NCBI RefSeq assembly: GCF_001591465.1
Contig: NZ_BCUY01000009.1
Coordinates: 24,794 to 88,793 of the forward strand
Source: Cytobacillus firmus NBRC 15306
Lineage (GTDB): Bacteria; Bacillota; Bacilli; Bacillales; Cytobacillaceae
DNA length: 64,000 nucleotides
Reading direction: 5' to 3'
The notes under the pieces were generated by a model. That model was not told where the DNA came from. It saw nothing but the letters and a program-made list of their open reading frames with translations, and made no database searches. The position numbers and the translations under genes were made by a program. Shown here piece after piece: positions 1-9,403 of this stretch. Position 1 is the first letter of the stretch. Every line of letters begins with the position of its first letter.

Positions 1-114
1 CAGAGTAAAGTGATATCCTTATCATGTTTTTACGCGATGCCAATAGTTTCCCTCATGAGAGATGCAAGAATGGAAATAATAATAAGTGATTTACGATTAA
101 AGGAGGTATTCAGC

Positions 115-294
115 ATGGGGCAAAACAGACAATTTAAGCCTGGCCAGAAAGCACCTAATAATGGAATTTATATAGAAATTGGCGAAACAGGAAGCAACGT
201 CAATAATCCGCAAATGCTTAAAATGAGAGCTGGGGACCAATTTCCGGAAACATCCAATCATAACCGGCTATGGACATATAAAAGAAAGCCCTGA
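115..294 (+). CDS. yjzC: YjzC family small protein
   Basis: A 59-residue protein of the YjzC family, which is conserved in Bacillaceae and has no known function. The reading frame stays open further upstream, but the ATG at 115 sits 8 bases after a perfect AGGAGG, so it is the start. The protein is polar and basic, with a conserved GQKAPNNGIYIEIGE stretch near the N-terminus and a NHNRLWTYKRK tail. It has no signal peptide or membrane segment. In B. subtilis yjzC lies directly before yjzD; here clpB separates them. A rho-independent terminator follows. Confidence 0.85.
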   Translation: MGQNRQFKPGQKAPNNGIYIEIGETGSNVNNPQMLKMRAGDQFPETSNHNRLWTYKRKP

Positions 295-334
295 TTGTGA
301 TTAATTAAAAGAAAATGGGGAAATAGGAAATAGA

Positions 335-361
335 GCCATCCCAATAGCGGATGGCCTTTTA
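335..361 (+). terminator. rho-independent terminator after yjzC
   Basis: A 7-bp perfect stem (GCCATCC/GGATGGC) with a 7-base loop is followed by CTTTT. It separates yjzC from the clpB promoter. Confidence 0.7.
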
Positions 362-383
362 GACATGAAAAAAGGCTGAAAAC

Positions 384-411
384 TTTACATATGAAAAGAT
401 TGAATTATAAT
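384..411 (+). promoter_or_regulatory. SigA-type promoter of clpB
   Basis: TTTACA and a perfect TATAAT are separated by 16 bases. The predicted start near 418 lies just upstream of the CtsR operator, the usual geometry for repression by CtsR. Confidence 0.75.
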
Positions 412-421
412 AAAATTAAAA

Positions 422-438
422 GGTCAAAAAAGGTCAAA
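422..438 (+). promoter_or_regulatory. CtsR operator of clpB
   Basis: The sequence GGTCAAA-AAA-GGTCAAA matches the CtsR heptad direct-repeat consensus (A/G)GTCAAA-NAN-(A/G)GTCAAA at every position. It lies between the -10 box and the clpB ribosome binding site (GGAGG at 441-445), so a bound repressor would block transcription at its start. CtsR is the class III heat-shock repressor of clp genes in low-GC Gram-positives. Confidence 0.9.
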
Positions 439-452
439 AAGGAGGTAGCATA

Positions 453-3050
453 ATGGATGTAAATCGGATGACAGAGCGACTCCAGGAAGGGTTATTGAAT
501 GCGCAGTCCAGAGCTATTCGCGAGCAGCATCAGGAAGTGGATGAAGCCCATTTATTCCTGGCTTTACTGGAGCAGGAAACCAGTCTTGTTTCATTAATAC
601 TGTCAAAAATGCAGATTTCTGCGGAGTCCTTTTCCAATAAAATGCAGGAAGCGCTAAGAAAGAAACCGCAAGTATCCGGTTCAGGAACAGAACAAGGGAA
701 ACTGTATATAACCGGTAAACTGCAGCGGATGCTGGCGGACGCAGAAAATTATATGAAAACTTATCAGGACGATTTCATGTCAGTGGAGCATGTATTCATG
801 GCTGCTGCAGCGGCGGAAACCGAAACGGCAGCAATTTTAAAGTCATACGGGATCAGTAAAGAACAAGTGGAGCAGGCGATTAAAGAAGTTAGGGGGAATC
901 AGAGAGTGACATCGCAAAATCCTGAATCAACATATGAGGCATTAAAAAAGTATGGAAGGGATCTTGTCTCAGAGGTAAAGAAGGGAAAAGTTGATCCTGT
1001 GATTGGCCGGGATAGCGAGATCAGGAATGTCATTCGCATCCTTTCAAGGAAAACCAAAAATAATCCGGTTTTAATAGGCGAACCTGGGGTTGGGAAAACC
1101 GCTATAGTCGAAGGTCTGGCACAGAGAATTGTCCGTAAGGATGTGCCTGAAGGCCTTAAGGATAAAACCATTTTTGCCCTTGATATGAGCGCTTTAATTG
1201 CGGGAGCCAAATTCCGGGGTGAATTTGAGGAAAGACTGAAAGCGGTTTTAAATGAAGTTAAGAAAAGCGAAGGCAGAATTCTTCTCTTTATTGACGAACT
1301 GCACACCATTGTAGGTGCGGGCAAAACAGAAGGAGCCATGGATGCAGGGAATATGCTGAAACCCATGCTTGCAAGAGGAGAATTGCACTGTATAGGAGCT
1401 ACCACACTTGAGGAGCACCGCAAATATATCGAAAAAGATCCTGCGCTGGAACGGCGTTTTCAGCAGGTATTGGTGCAGGAGCCGGATGTAGAGGATACAA
1501 TCTCTATTCTAAGAGGGCTGAAGGAGCGCTTTGAAATACATCATGGAGTCAACATCCACGATCGTGCTTTAGTGGCTGCCGCAACCTTATCAGACAGGTA
1601 TATTACAGACCGTTTCCTCCCTGATAAGGCGATTGACTTGGTTGACGAAGCCTGTGCTATGATAAGGACCGAAATTGATTCAATGCCATCTGAGCTGGAT
1701 GAAGTCACAAGAAGGGTCATGCAGCTGGAAATAGAAGAAGCGGCACTAAGAAAAGAAAGTGATGAAGCAAGCAAACAGAGACTCGGAGGCCTGCAAAAAG
1801 AACTGGCTGAACTAAAGGATCAGGCAAATAGCATGAAAGCTAAATGGCAGCTTGAAAAAGAAGGAATCCAAAAAGTACAGGAAAAGCGGGAGCAGCTTGA
1901 GATAATGCGCCGTGAACTTGAGGAAGCTGAAAATAATTATGACTTGAATAAAGCAGCAGAACTTCGCCATGGAAGAATCCCGGCTTTGGAGAAGGAATTG
2001 AAAGACCTTGAAAAAGCAGTTAATGAGAATCAAGGGGACCGGCTGCTGAGAGAGGAAGTCACAGAAGAAGAGATTGCTGGCATTGTGGCAAGGTGGACAG
2101 GTATTCCCGTGGTTAAACTTGTTGAAGGTGAACGTGAAAAGCTTCTTCGCCTTGAAAATATCCTTCACGAAAGAGTGATTGGACAGGATGAAGCGGTGCA
2201 GCTTGTGTCAGATGCTGTCCTAAGAGCAAGAGCAGGCATTAAAGATCCGAACCGCCCGATTGGATCTTTCATCTTCCTGGGTCCAACCGGAGTGGGAAAA
2301 ACAGAATTGGCTAAGGCACTTGCACAATCATTGTTCGATAGTGAAGAACAAATAATCAGAATCGATATGTCCGAATATATGGAAAAACATGCTGTATCAA
2401 GATTGATTGGTGCTCCTCCGGGGTATGTAGGTTATGAGGAAGGCGGTCAGCTGACAGAAGCTGTCAGAAGGAAGCCATACTCAGTAATTCTGCTTGATGA
2501 AATTGAGAAGGCTCATCCAGAAGTATTCAATATCCTCCTGCAGATGCTTGATGATGGAAGGATCACTGACTCACAGGGCCGCACGGTTGATTTTAAAAAT
2601 ACGGTTATCATTATGACTTCCAATATCGGCTCCCACTTTCTTCTGGAACGCTCTGCCAATGAGGCAGATATAACTGAAGAGACCAGAGACAATGTACTTG
2701 GACAGCTGAGGAGCCATTTCCGCCCGGAGTTTTTAAACAGAGTGGACGAAATTATCTTGTTTAAGCCTTTAGCTCTCAATGAAATAAAGGGTATTGTATT
2801 AAAATTAATTACTCAGCTTCAAGCAAGATTATCAGATCAGCATATTAAGTTAAGTATAAATGATGATGCGAGAGAATATATTGCAGAAAACGGATTTGAT
2901 CCTGTTTACGGCGCCAGGCCGCTCAAACGGTTTATCCAAAGGAACGTAGAAACAGCACTCGCCCGCAAAATCATCGCAGGAGAAATTAAAGATCAAAGTG
3001 AAGTTATTATATCAGCAGAAAACGGCAGAATTGAACTGCTGGTAAAATAA
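453..3050 (+). CDS. clpB: ATP-dependent disaggregase ClpB
   Basis: An 865-residue Hsp100 chaperone, normal for the ClpB family. With DnaK it threads aggregated proteins through a hexameric pore and refolds them in the cytoplasm. An N-terminal Clp-N repeat domain (about 1-145) precedes the first AAA+ domain (Walker A GEPGVGKT at 209-216). A long glutamate/lysine-rich coiled-coil middle domain (about 400-525) sets ClpB apart from ClpC and ClpE. The second AAA+ domain (GPTGVGKT at 610-617) and a C-terminal D2 small domain follow. There is no IGL/IGF loop visible for ClpP binding. The ATG follows GGAGG by 7 bases. The CtsR operator predicts heat or protein-stress induction. B. subtilis lacks clpB, so its position between yjzC and yjzD is a lineage difference. 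Confidence 0.97.
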   Translation: MDVNRMTERLQEGLLNAQSRAIREQHQEVDEAHLFLALLEQETSLVSLILSKMQISAESFSNKMQEALRKKPQVSGSGTEQGKLYITGKLQRMLADAENYMKTYQDDFMSVEHVFMAAAAAETETAAILKSYGISKEQVEQAIKEVRGNQRVTSQNPESTYEALKKYGRDLVSEVKKGKVDPVIGRDSEIRNVIRILSRKTKNNPVLIGEPGVGKTAIVEGLAQRIVRKDVPEGLKDKTIFALDMSALIAGAKFRGEFEERLKAVLNEVKKSEGRILLFIDELHTIVGAGKTEGAMDAGNMLKPMLARGELHCIGATTLEEHRKYIEKDPALERRFQQVLVQEPDVEDTISILRGLKERFEIHHGVNIHDRALVAAATLSDRYITDRFLPDKAIDLVDEACAMIRTEIDSMPSELDEVTRRVMQLEIEEAALRKESDEASKQRLGGLQKELAELKDQANSMKAKWQLEKEGIQKVQEKREQLEIMRRELEEAENNYDLNKAAELRHGRIPALEKELKDLEKAVNENQGDRLLREEVTEEEIAGIVARWTGIPVVKLVEGEREKLLRLENILHERVIGQDEAVQLVSDAVLRARAGIKDPNRPIGSFIFLGPTGVGKTELAKALAQSLFDSEEQIIRIDMSEYMEKHAVSRLIGAPPGYVGYEEGGQLTEAVRRKPYSVILLDEIEKAHPEVFNILLQMLDDGRITDSQGRTVDFKNTVIIMTSNIGSHFLLERSANEADITEETRDNVLGQLRSHFRPEFLNRVDEIILFKPLALNEIKGIVLKLITQLQARLSDQHIKLSINDDAREYIAENGFDPVYGARPLKRFIQRNVETALARKIIAGEIKDQSEVIISAENGRIELLVK

Positions 3051-3060
3051 GGACACAAAT

Positions 3061-3098
3061 GAAAAGAATCATCCTGAGTTAACAGGATGACTCTTTTC
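3061..3098. terminator. bidirectional terminator between clpB and yjzD
   Basis: A long near-perfect hairpin pairs GAAAAGA-TCATCCTG with CAGGATGA-CTCTTTTC. The flanking A-rich and T-rich arms allow termination of clpB and of the opposing yjzD. Confidence 0.75.
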
Positions 3099-3119
3099 AT
3101 TTCCTGCAAAAGCTGCAGA

Positions 3120-3311
3120 TTAATGAATTCCTTCTTTCTCAACAGGACCTTCAGGAATGATGGAAGCGACAACAAAAATTAAAACGGTTGTCCCAGCTGC
3201 CAGAATGGTGCCGGTTACAAAATCGTATGGCGCTCCAAGCATTGAGGAAACTACGTACGTTAACATTTGAACAAGAAGGAAAGTCCAGAAGAATGTCCAA
3301 AAGTATCTCAT
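3120..3311 (-). CDS. yjzD: YjzD family small membrane protein (DUF2929)
   Basis: A 63-residue membrane protein with two predicted transmembrane helices: an aromatic-rich first helix (about 5-23) and a second at about 32-52. It ends in a short charged tail (PEGPVEKEGIH). Length, topology and position before yjaU match YjzD, a DUF2929 protein of unknown function. A good ribosome binding site (AGAGGTGA) precedes the ATG. It is the only gene on the minus strand between clpB and comZ. Confidence 0.8.
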   Translation of the reverse strand: MRYFWTFFWTFLLVQMLTYVVSSMLGAPYDFVTGTILAAGTTVLIFVVASIIPEGPVEKEGIH

Positions 3312-3490
3312 CTATTTCACCTCTAACATAATTAATCCCTTTTCATATTAGCATAAGCCATTAAAGAAATAAATTTATTTTTTCTCTTTTCAGCCCATTG
3401 ATGAACTTGTCTAAAACTAGGCTAATCTCCCTTTCATTTTAAGTTTATTTACATACATTATATTATGCAAACTTGCAAAGGAGTTTTACT

Positions 3491-4228
3491 ATGGAAAGCC
3501 GGAACTTCCAGCTGGATACAGAATGGTGCATGATTCATTACCCAGATAAACCAAGTGGTTTCGGTATTCTGATAATTGGGGATGATCGGCACTTTGTTGA
3601 TAGAAACTGCAGTTTTTGGACTCAGAATGAAGGGAAATATTCATTAATTAAGAAACTAAGACAAGATGGCTATACGATCTTTTATTCAAATTTATACGGA
3701 AGGCACTGGGGATGCGATCGGGCTGTTGAGAAGGCTAAGTACTTGTATGAACATATCACGCGTACAGAAATTATAAACGAAAAGATCCATATTATTGCTG
3801 AGGGAATGGGAGCATTGGTTGCCCTTAGGTTGCTGCATGAAATGAGTGATTTAATCCGTTCAGCCGTATTAATAAATCCTATACTTTCACTAAAGCATCA
3901 TCTCGACCAGGAAAAAGAGCATAAGTTCTTTTATAAGAAACTATTAAAAGAACTGGCAGCTTCCTATGAAATAGAAAAGGAAAACATAGCAGAACAGCTC
4001 AGCAAACATGAAAAAAACCTCACATCCGGCCTTAAAGTCCCCGTCAGAATCATTCAGGTTCTGGCCGGCGGAAGAGCTTACAAGCAATCGGATTATTTAA
4101 AGAAACGATCCATACAATGGGAAAATGAAAATAGCCCTATCTCAGTGTTTTATATCCTCCCAGATAAAAAACAGCGAATATCTTCCCAAATGACAAGCTT
4201 CTTTAATAAATATGAAAAAGTCCTATAA
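3491..4228 (+). CDS. yjaU: YjaU-type alpha/beta-hydrolase-like protein
   Basis: A 245-residue protein resembling the alpha/beta-hydrolase fold and matching yjaU by position between yjzD and yjaV. The start is the ATG at 3491, behind AAAGGAG; an in-frame TTG at 3473 lies too close to that site. The expected nucleophile elbow is HIIAEGMGALVALRL, where the serine position of GxSxG (residue 105) is glycine and the first glycine is alanine. A classical serine hydrolase reaction is therefore unlikely. No signal peptide is seen. It probably forms a unit with yjaV, 81 bases downstream. Function is unknown. Confidence 0.7.
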   Translation: MESRNFQLDTEWCMIHYPDKPSGFGILIIGDDRHFVDRNCSFWTQNEGKYSLIKKLRQDGYTIFYSNLYGRHWGCDRAVEKAKYLYEHITRTEIINEKIHIIAEGMGALVALRLLHEMSDLIRSAVLINPILSLKHHLDQEKEHKFFYKKLLKELAASYEIEKENIAEQLSKHEKNLTSGLKVPVRIIQVLAGGRAYKQSDYLKKRSIQWENENSPISVFYILPDKKQRISSQMTSFFNKYEKVL

Positions 4229-4309
4229 TACTGCTGCAATTCCCGCAAAGAAATAAAGACAATCCTTTGAGCATAGAATACATTAATATGCTTCCAAGGA
4301 GGAGTGAAG

Positions 4310-5137
4310 ATGGACAGGGCAGTCATATTAGGGACATTTGAATTTATAGGATTCAGCCTGTGCAAGCATCTTCTGGAACAGGGCTGTGAGATAGATGGAA
4401 TTCATTTCGACAAAGAAAAAGATGACGCTTTAATTCACGAAAAACGTCTGACAATCGGACGAAATGCCAATTTCAATGAAAAAAACTATTCTGCATGGAT
4501 TAAATCTGGAGAAATACTAAAAAATGACATGATTTTCATAGATATATACGACTTATATATTAGGAATGAGCTTGCCGCTTTAAGGGAGAAGGAGCTTATT
4601 GAAGGATTTTTTCTGAAAAATATGGCTTTATTCCAGATCCTTCAGGTGAAAATTGTATTCCTTCTCCCTATTCAGTGGCTAAAAGACATCAGCAGAACAC
4701 ACAGCAAGCTCGAAGATGCTATTGAAATACTTCAAGAAAACAATATTTCAGTTTCATCCTTTTACATGCCTGTCATTTATGGTCCCTGGCAGCCTAAGGA
4801 ATTCAGTTTTCATCAGTCTATTGCGAAAGAAAGAGTAATGATAAGTGAAAGAGAATGGATACATGATGCTATCTTTATTGATGATCTCATCAATTTCTTA
4901 TCAAATTGTGCAGATAGGTCTTTAGATGAGTCTTACCTATTAAAAAGCAGTATCACCAGGCACTGGCGAAAATGCGCTGACTATCTTTCATTTGACTATA
5001 ATGAAAATTGGAGATATCCCGATTTGGCAATAGGGAAAGTAACTGAAAGAACGATTCAGTGTTCAGTAAAATTCTCCGATGGTCTCGAAAAGCAAAGAAG
5101 ACATTTTATTTCATTAGAAAGCCCGGATGGCTGGTAA
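4310..5137 (+). CDS. yjaV: YjaV, NAD-dependent epimerase-like protein
   Basis: A 275-residue protein distantly like extended short-chain dehydrogenase/epimerases. The N-terminus (VILGTFEFIGFSLCKHLL) keeps the end of a Rossmann fingerprint but lacks the usual GxxGxxG glycines, and no clear YxxxK pair is seen. A family-like VIYGPWQP motif is present near residue 160. AAGGAGGA places the start at the ATG at 4310 rather than the GTG at 4304. It lies between yjaU and med, as in B. subtilis. A real sugar-nucleotide reaction is doubtful. Confidence 0.65.
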   Translation: MDRAVILGTFEFIGFSLCKHLLEQGCEIDGIHFDKEKDDALIHEKRLTIGRNANFNEKNYSAWIKSGEILKNDMIFIDIYDLYIRNELAALREKELIEGFFLKNMALFQILQVKIVFLLPIQWLKDISRTHSKLEDAIEILQENNISVSSFYMPVIYGPWQPKEFSFHQSIAKERVMISEREWIHDAIFIDDLINFLSNCADRSLDESYLLKSSITRHWRKCADYLSFDYNENWRYPDLAIGKVTERTIQCSVKFSDGLEKQRRHFISLESPDGW

Positions 5138-5246
5138 ATTGGAAAAAAATCTTTCCATTTGAGATAAAGAAAAGGTAGAATTGAATTAGACTGGTAAATT
5201 AAACCGGCAGCAGGAAGCGAAAGACAGAGAGGCGGAGAAAAAGAAG

Positions 5247-6203
5247 ATGCATAAGACATTAAAGAAATTAGGGATCCTTCTTTTGTGCCTTCTTTTATTG
5301 GCCTCCTGCAGACAGCCGATGTCTGCAGGAAAACTTGAGAAAGCTGGATTATTAGTGCCCGATACTGTCAATGACCAAGTATGGGGGACCAAAGGCTATA
5401 AAGGCATGCTAAAGATTCAATCCCATTATGATATTGAGGTTTATTATAAAGAAGGCATGAATTCAGAGATGGTTGTTGAAAGAGCTGTTAAAGAGTTTGA
5501 CCAAAAAGGTGTAAACCTGATCTTTGGACATGGCAATGAATACGCTGCATACTTTAATAACATCTCAAAAAAATATCCTGACATTCACTTTGTCAGCTTT
5601 AATGGTGACGCCCAAAATGAAAACACCACCAGTTTGAACTTTGAAGCATATGCCATGGGTTTCTTCGGAGGCATGGTTGCAGGACATATGACGAAAACGA
5701 ATAATGTAGGAATACTGGCGGCTTTTGAATGGCAGCCGGAAGTAGAAGGTTTTTATGAAGGTGCAAACTATATCAATGATAATGTAAACGTGCAGATCCA
5801 ATATGTCGGCAACTGGGACAATGATAACAAAGCCATCGCTCTTTTGGACAAACTTATTGCCAATAAGACAGATGTTGTCTATCCGGCCGGAGATGGGTAT
5901 AATGTTCCTGTCATCGAAAAGCTGAAAGAAGAAGGGCTCTACGCCATCGGCTATATTTCCGATCAGTCTGATTTGGGTGAATCAGTCGTCCTGACCAGTA
6001 CAATTCAGCATGTCGATGTTTTATATGAACTAGTGGCAGAAAAATATAACGAAGGCGAACTCGAATCAGGAAATCTATTTTTCGATTTCGAGGATGAAGT
6101 GATTTCACTTGGAAAATTCAGTCCTGACGTTGACGAAGATTTCAAAAAAGAACTAAATGCTGCCATTGAGAATTACAAAAAAACAGGCAAACTGCCTGAA
6201 TAG
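5247..6203 (+). CDS. med: Med, BMP-family lipoprotein regulator of competence
   Basis: A 318-residue lipoprotein. A hydrophobic signal sequence ends in the lipobox LASC, so it should be anchored outside the membrane. The rest has the periplasmic-binding fold of the basic membrane protein (BMP/Bmp-PnrA) family, including the FGHGNEYAAYF and VYPAGDGYNVPVIEKL stretches typical of these proteins. In B. subtilis Med is needed for full comK expression, and ligands of the wider family are nucleosides. It is followed 29 bases later by comZ, as in B. subtilis. An upstream GGCGGAGA supports the ATG. Confidence 0.85.
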   Translation: MHKTLKKLGILLLCLLLLASCRQPMSAGKLEKAGLLVPDTVNDQVWGTKGYKGMLKIQSHYDIEVYYKEGMNSEMVVERAVKEFDQKGVNLIFGHGNEYAAYFNNISKKYPDIHFVSFNGDAQNENTTSLNFEAYAMGFFGGMVAGHMTKTNNVGILAAFEWQPEVEGFYEGANYINDNVNVQIQYVGNWDNDNKAIALLDKLIANKTDVVYPAGDGYNVPVIEKLKEEGLYAIGYISDQSDLGESVVLTSTIQHVDVLYELVAEKYNEGELESGNLFFDFEDEVISLGKFSPDVDEDFKKELNAAIENYKKTGKLPE

Positions 6204-6232
6204 TAATTACCATACATAGGAGGTACTGCAAG

Positions 6233-6421
6233 ATGAACGAAAAAAACATGGAATTCATGCAAATCGCCATGAAATACCTGCCAGAAGCCAAACAGCAGCT
6301 CGACGAAGCAGGCATCGAACTATCCATGGAAATGATCCAGCCATTCATGAACCTATTCATCAAAGTTATGAACGAAGCCTATGAAATGGGTAAAACGGAT
6401 GCTTTGAATGAAAGTGAATAA
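6233..6421 (+). CDS. comZ: ComZ competence regulator
   Basis: A 62-residue acidic, helical protein (EFMQIAMKYLPEAKQQLDEA near the N-terminus) matching ComZ in length and in its place directly after med. In B. subtilis ComZ lowers expression of the comG operon. AGGAGG precedes the ATG. It is co-transcribed with med and followed by a strong terminator. Confidence 0.85.
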   Translation: MNEKNMEFMQIAMKYLPEAKQQLDEAGIELSMEMIQPFMNLFIKVMNEAYEMGKTDALNESE

Positions 6422-6427
6422 TTTGGG

Positions 6428-6459
6428 AAACCAGCCTTTTGGGCTGGTTTTTGTTTTTT
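6428..6459 (+). terminator. terminator of med-comZ
   Basis: A hairpin AACCAGCC-TTTT-GGGCTGGTT is followed by TTTGTTTTTT. Confidence 0.85.
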
Positions 6460-6474
6460 GGGGAAACTCTGCCC

Positions 6475-6861
6475 CTACTTCTTCCAAAACATCTCCAGCA
6501 AAGGACCCGCTTTTTTCAGCAATGGCTTTAAATGATGAGCTGAAGACATCAGTGTATCAATGTTGCCCATGAGTTCCTCTACGTTTATGTTGTTCAGGAT
6601 ATTGTTTACATTTTCTTTGCCGGAACTCTCTGTTTCAGTAGTTTCTCTGCTTTTTCCCCCTAAGAGCCAGTCGTCAGCTTCATGAGCATTTCTGCTTCTG
6701 CCTCCGAAAAGCCACTCGTTTTTCCCGTGATATTCTTCAGCACTGCTGTCGAATTCAATTTTGCCTTCAGCTGGCGTATGGTTTCTGACTTTTTCTCCAA
6801 ATAAAAAATGGGTTAAAGGGTCTTCTGTATTTCCCATGTCTTTTTCATCCTTGTTAAGCAT
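6475..6861 (-). CDS. hypothetical protein with three WLFG-type repeats
   Basis: A 128-residue hydrophilic protein in the position of yjzB, although similarity to YjzB cannot be confirmed here. Three copies of a short motif stand out: HFLFGEKVRN (18-27), EWLFGGRSRN (49-58) and DWLLGGKSRE (64-73). The C-terminal 40 residues look helical and end in an amphipathic PLLKKAGPLLEMFWKK. There is no signal peptide. The start has a strong site (GGAGGG). It converges on comZ and shares its terminator region. Function is unknown. Confidence 0.7.
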   Translation of the reverse strand: MLNKDEKDMGNTEDPLTHFLFGEKVRNHTPAEGKIEFDSSAEEYHGKNEWLFGGRSRNAHEADDWLLGGKSRETTETESSGKENVNNILNNINVEELMGNIDTLMSSAHHLKPLLKKAGPLLEMFWKK

Positions 6862-6963
6862 ATGCCAGTTCCCTCCTTCCAGATGCCTATATTATCAGCA
6901 TATGAAGAAAAGTTGACAGGGTATAGACATTTGTGGAGTAAAAGTACGGAAAGGTAAAAAGTG

Positions 6964-6993
6964 TTGCGTTATTGTATAAACTTTTGATAAAAT
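6964..6993 (+). promoter_or_regulatory. SigA-type promoter of fabH-fabF
   Basis: TTGCGT and TAAAAT are separated by 18 bases. The FapR-like site begins at the end of the -10 box. Confidence 0.6.
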
Positions 6994-7009
6994 TAGTACC
7001 AAGTCATAA
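6993..7009 (+). promoter_or_regulatory. FapR operator upstream of fabH
   Basis: TTAGTACCAAGTCATAA closely resembles the FapR box of Bacillus fatty-acid genes, whose core is TTAGTACCTA followed by a weaker inverted half. It overlaps the transcription start, as expected for repression relieved by malonyl-CoA. The right half is imperfect. Confidence 0.7.
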
Positions 7010-7076
7010 TAATTGATAATAATATTTAAATAGAGAATACTTATGGGTTTGTAATTATGAAAGGGAGTGGGGCTCC

Positions 7077-8009
7077 ATGAATGCTGGAATTATAGGAATC
7101 GGAAGATATCTTCCTGAAAAAGTGGTAACAAATGCTGATTTGGAGAAAATAGTTGATACTTCTGACGAATGGATCCGGACCAGGACTGGAATTGAAGAGA
7201 GAAGAATTGCGGATGACAGCATAGATACATCAGATATGGCCTATGAGTCGGCATTAAAGGCATTGGATAATGCAGGCATTGAAGCAGAGGATTTAGATCT
7301 GATTTTAGTTGCAACGGTTACACCGGATAAACCCTTTCCATCTGTTGCCTGCATGCTCCAGGAGAGGCTGAAAGCAAGCAAGGCGGCGGCAATGGATATT
7401 AGTGCTGCATGTGCAGGATTCATGTATGGTATCATAACGGCAAAACAATTTATTGAAACTGGGACATATAAAAATGTTTTAGTAGTAGGTGTAGAAAAGC
7501 TTTCAAAAATTACAGACTGGAATGACCGTAATACTGCCGTTTTATTTGGAGACGGAGCAGGTGCAGCTGTAATTGGGCAAGTCTCGGATGGCCGGGGAAT
7601 ATTATCATTTGAATTAGGAGCAGATGGCACTGGCGCAAAGCATCTATACCAGGATGAATATATCATCATGAACGGGCGTGAAGTGTTCAAATTCGCAGTC
7701 CGCCAAATGGGTGAAAGCTGCATCAACGTACTTGATAAAGCTGGATTATCCAAAGAGGATGTAGATTTCCTAATCCCTCATCAGGCTAATATCCGCATCA
7801 TGGAAGCTTCCCGTCAAAGATTAGAACTCCCTGTTGAAAAGATGTCCAAAACAGTGGATAAATACGGAAATACTTCTGCTGCATCTATTCCGATTGCATT
7901 GGTGGAAGAACTGGAAGCGGGTAAAATTAAGGATGATGATTTGCTTGTGATGGTCGGCTTTGGCGGAGGGCTGACCTGGGGAGCCATTGCGATGAGATGG
8001 GGAAGATAA
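7077..8009 (+). CDS. fabH: beta-ketoacyl-ACP synthase III FabH
   Basis: A 310-residue KAS III that condenses an acyl-CoA primer with malonyl-ACP to start fatty-acid synthesis; in bacilli branched primers are preferred. The catalytic triad is present: Cys112 in SAACAGF, His235 in PHQANIR and Asn265 in YGNTSAA. The length is normal. It starts at the ATG after GGGAGTGGGG and is followed by fabF after 48 bases. The FapR box implies control by malonyl-CoA. Position after comZ equals fabHA of B. subtilis; whether a second fabH exists elsewhere is not visible. Confidence 0.97.
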   Translation: MNAGIIGIGRYLPEKVVTNADLEKIVDTSDEWIRTRTGIEERRIADDSIDTSDMAYESALKALDNAGIEAEDLDLILVATVTPDKPFPSVACMLQERLKASKAAAMDISAACAGFMYGIITAKQFIETGTYKNVLVVGVEKLSKITDWNDRNTAVLFGDGAGAAVIGQVSDGRGILSFELGADGTGAKHLYQDEYIIMNGREVFKFAVRQMGESCINVLDKAGLSKEDVDFLIPHQANIRIMEASRQRLELPVEKMSKTVDKYGNTSAASIPIALVEELEAGKIKDDDLLVMVGFGGGLTWGAIAMRWGR

Positions 8010-8057
8010 GATACCTCATTTTAAATATGATGATAATTTAAAAGGAGCTGCATCAAA

Positions 8058-9296
8058 ATGAATAAAAGAAGAGTTGTCGTTACAGGCATCGGAGCTGTAA
8101 CACCGCTTGGAAATAATACAGAGACGACATGGAACAATATTAAATCAGGGGTTTCAGGCGTTGGCCCTCTGACTAGATTAAATGCAGATGAATATCCAGC
8201 TAAAGTTGCTGCAGAGGTAAAGGATTTTAATCCGGAAGATTTTTTTGATAAAAAAGATGCTCGAAAAATGGACCGCTTCACACATTACGCTGTTGCTTCA
8301 TCCATGATGGCTGTTAGAGATGCAAACCTTCAGATTACAGATGAAAATGCTCATCGCATCGGTGTTTGGATTGGTTCAGGCATCGGCGGAATGGAAACAT
8401 TTGAAAATCAATATGAAATATTTATGAAACGTGGATACAGAAGAGTCAGCCCATTCTTCGTGCCAATGATGATTCCGGACATGGCAACTGGCCAAGTCTC
8501 GATTTATTTAGGGGCAAAAGGGTTTAACTCATGTACAGTGACAGCATGTGCCACTGGTACAAACTCAATCGGAGATGCCTTCAAGGTGATTCAGCGCGGC
8601 GATGCCGATGCAATGATTTCAGGCGGTGCAGAAGCGCCAATCACAAAAATGTCTGTAGCCGGGTTTTGTGCGAACACCGCGCTTTCAACCAATCCAGATC
8701 CAAAAACAGCGAGCCGACCATTTGATCAAAATCGTGACGGGTTTGTTATTGGAGAGGGTGCGGGAATTGTAGTACTTGAAGAACTTGAGCATGCACTTGC
8801 ACGCGGTGCAAAAATTTATGCTGAAATCGTTGGATATGGCGCTACCGGGGATGCTTATCACATCACTGCACCTGCTCCAGGCGGAGAAGGCGGAGCAAGA
8901 GCCATGAAAATGGCGATAGAAGACGGCGGTTTAAAGCCGGAAGATATCGATTATATAAATGCCCACGGTACAAGTACTGATTATAATGATAAATTTGAAA
9001 CATTGGCAATCAAAGAGGTGTTTGGAGAGCATGCCTATAAATTGGCAGTAAGCTCGACTAAATCAATGACAGGACATCTTCTGGGAGCTGCAGGCGGAAT
9101 TGAAGCCATTTTCACAGTTCTGGCACTGAAGGAAGGAATCCTTCCGCCTACCATTAATCTGGAAATCCCGGATCCTGAATGTGATTTAGATTATGTTCCA
9201 AATAAGGCCAGGGAAAAAGAAATAACAGCTGCAATGAGCAATTCACTGGGCTTTGGCGGCCACAATGCAACCATTGTTTTTAAAAGATATGAATAA
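8058..9296 (+). CDS. fabF: beta-ketoacyl-ACP synthase II FabF
   Basis: A 412-residue KAS II that elongates acyl-ACP with malonyl-ACP in the cytoplasm. The Cys-His-His triad is intact: Cys164 in TACATGTNS, His303 in NAHGTST and His340 in [10 protein letters not shown]. The length is normal for FabF. AAAGGAG lies 9 bases before the ATG. It follows fabH in one operon under the same FapR-type control and ends at a hairpin. Confidence 0.97.
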   Translation: MNKRRVVVTGIGAVTPLGNNTETTWNNIKSGVSGVGPLTRLNADEYPAKVAAEVKDFNPEDFFDKKDARKMDRFTHYAVASSMMAVRDANLQITDENAHRIGVWIGSGIGGMETFENQYEIFMKRGYRRVSPFFVPMMIPDMATGQVSIYLGAKGFNSCTVTACATGTNSIGDAFKVIQRGDADAMISGGAEAPITKMSVAGFCANTALSTNPDPKTASRPFDQNRDGFVIGEGAGIVVLEELEHALARGAKIYAEIVGYGATGDAYHITAPAPGGEGGARAMKMAIEDGGLKPEDIDYINAHGTSTDYNDKFETLAIKEVFGEHAYKLAVSSTKSMTGHLLGAAGGIEAIFTVLALKEGILPPTINLEIPDPECDLDYVPNKAREKEITAAMSNSLGFGGHNATIVFKRYE

Positions 9297-9305
9297 GAAA
9301 TAACC

Positions 9306-9351
9306 AAAGCTGATTTAAGGGAAGTCAAACCTCCTTTGAATCAGCTTTTTT
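9306..9351 (+). terminator. terminator of fabH-fabF
   Basis: AAAGCTGATT pairs with AATCAGCTTT across a 22-base loop; six T residues follow. Confidence 0.75.
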
Positions 9352-9403
9352 GATTAACAAAATCCTTATACCTACATATTATCGAGTATAAGGAGGTGCA
9401 GAA

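Noticed and set aside
899..1423. Long antisense frames within clpB, fabH, fabF, spoVAD and the transporter genes
   Set aside because: They are shadows of strongly conserved genes, without ribosome binding sites or recognisable products.
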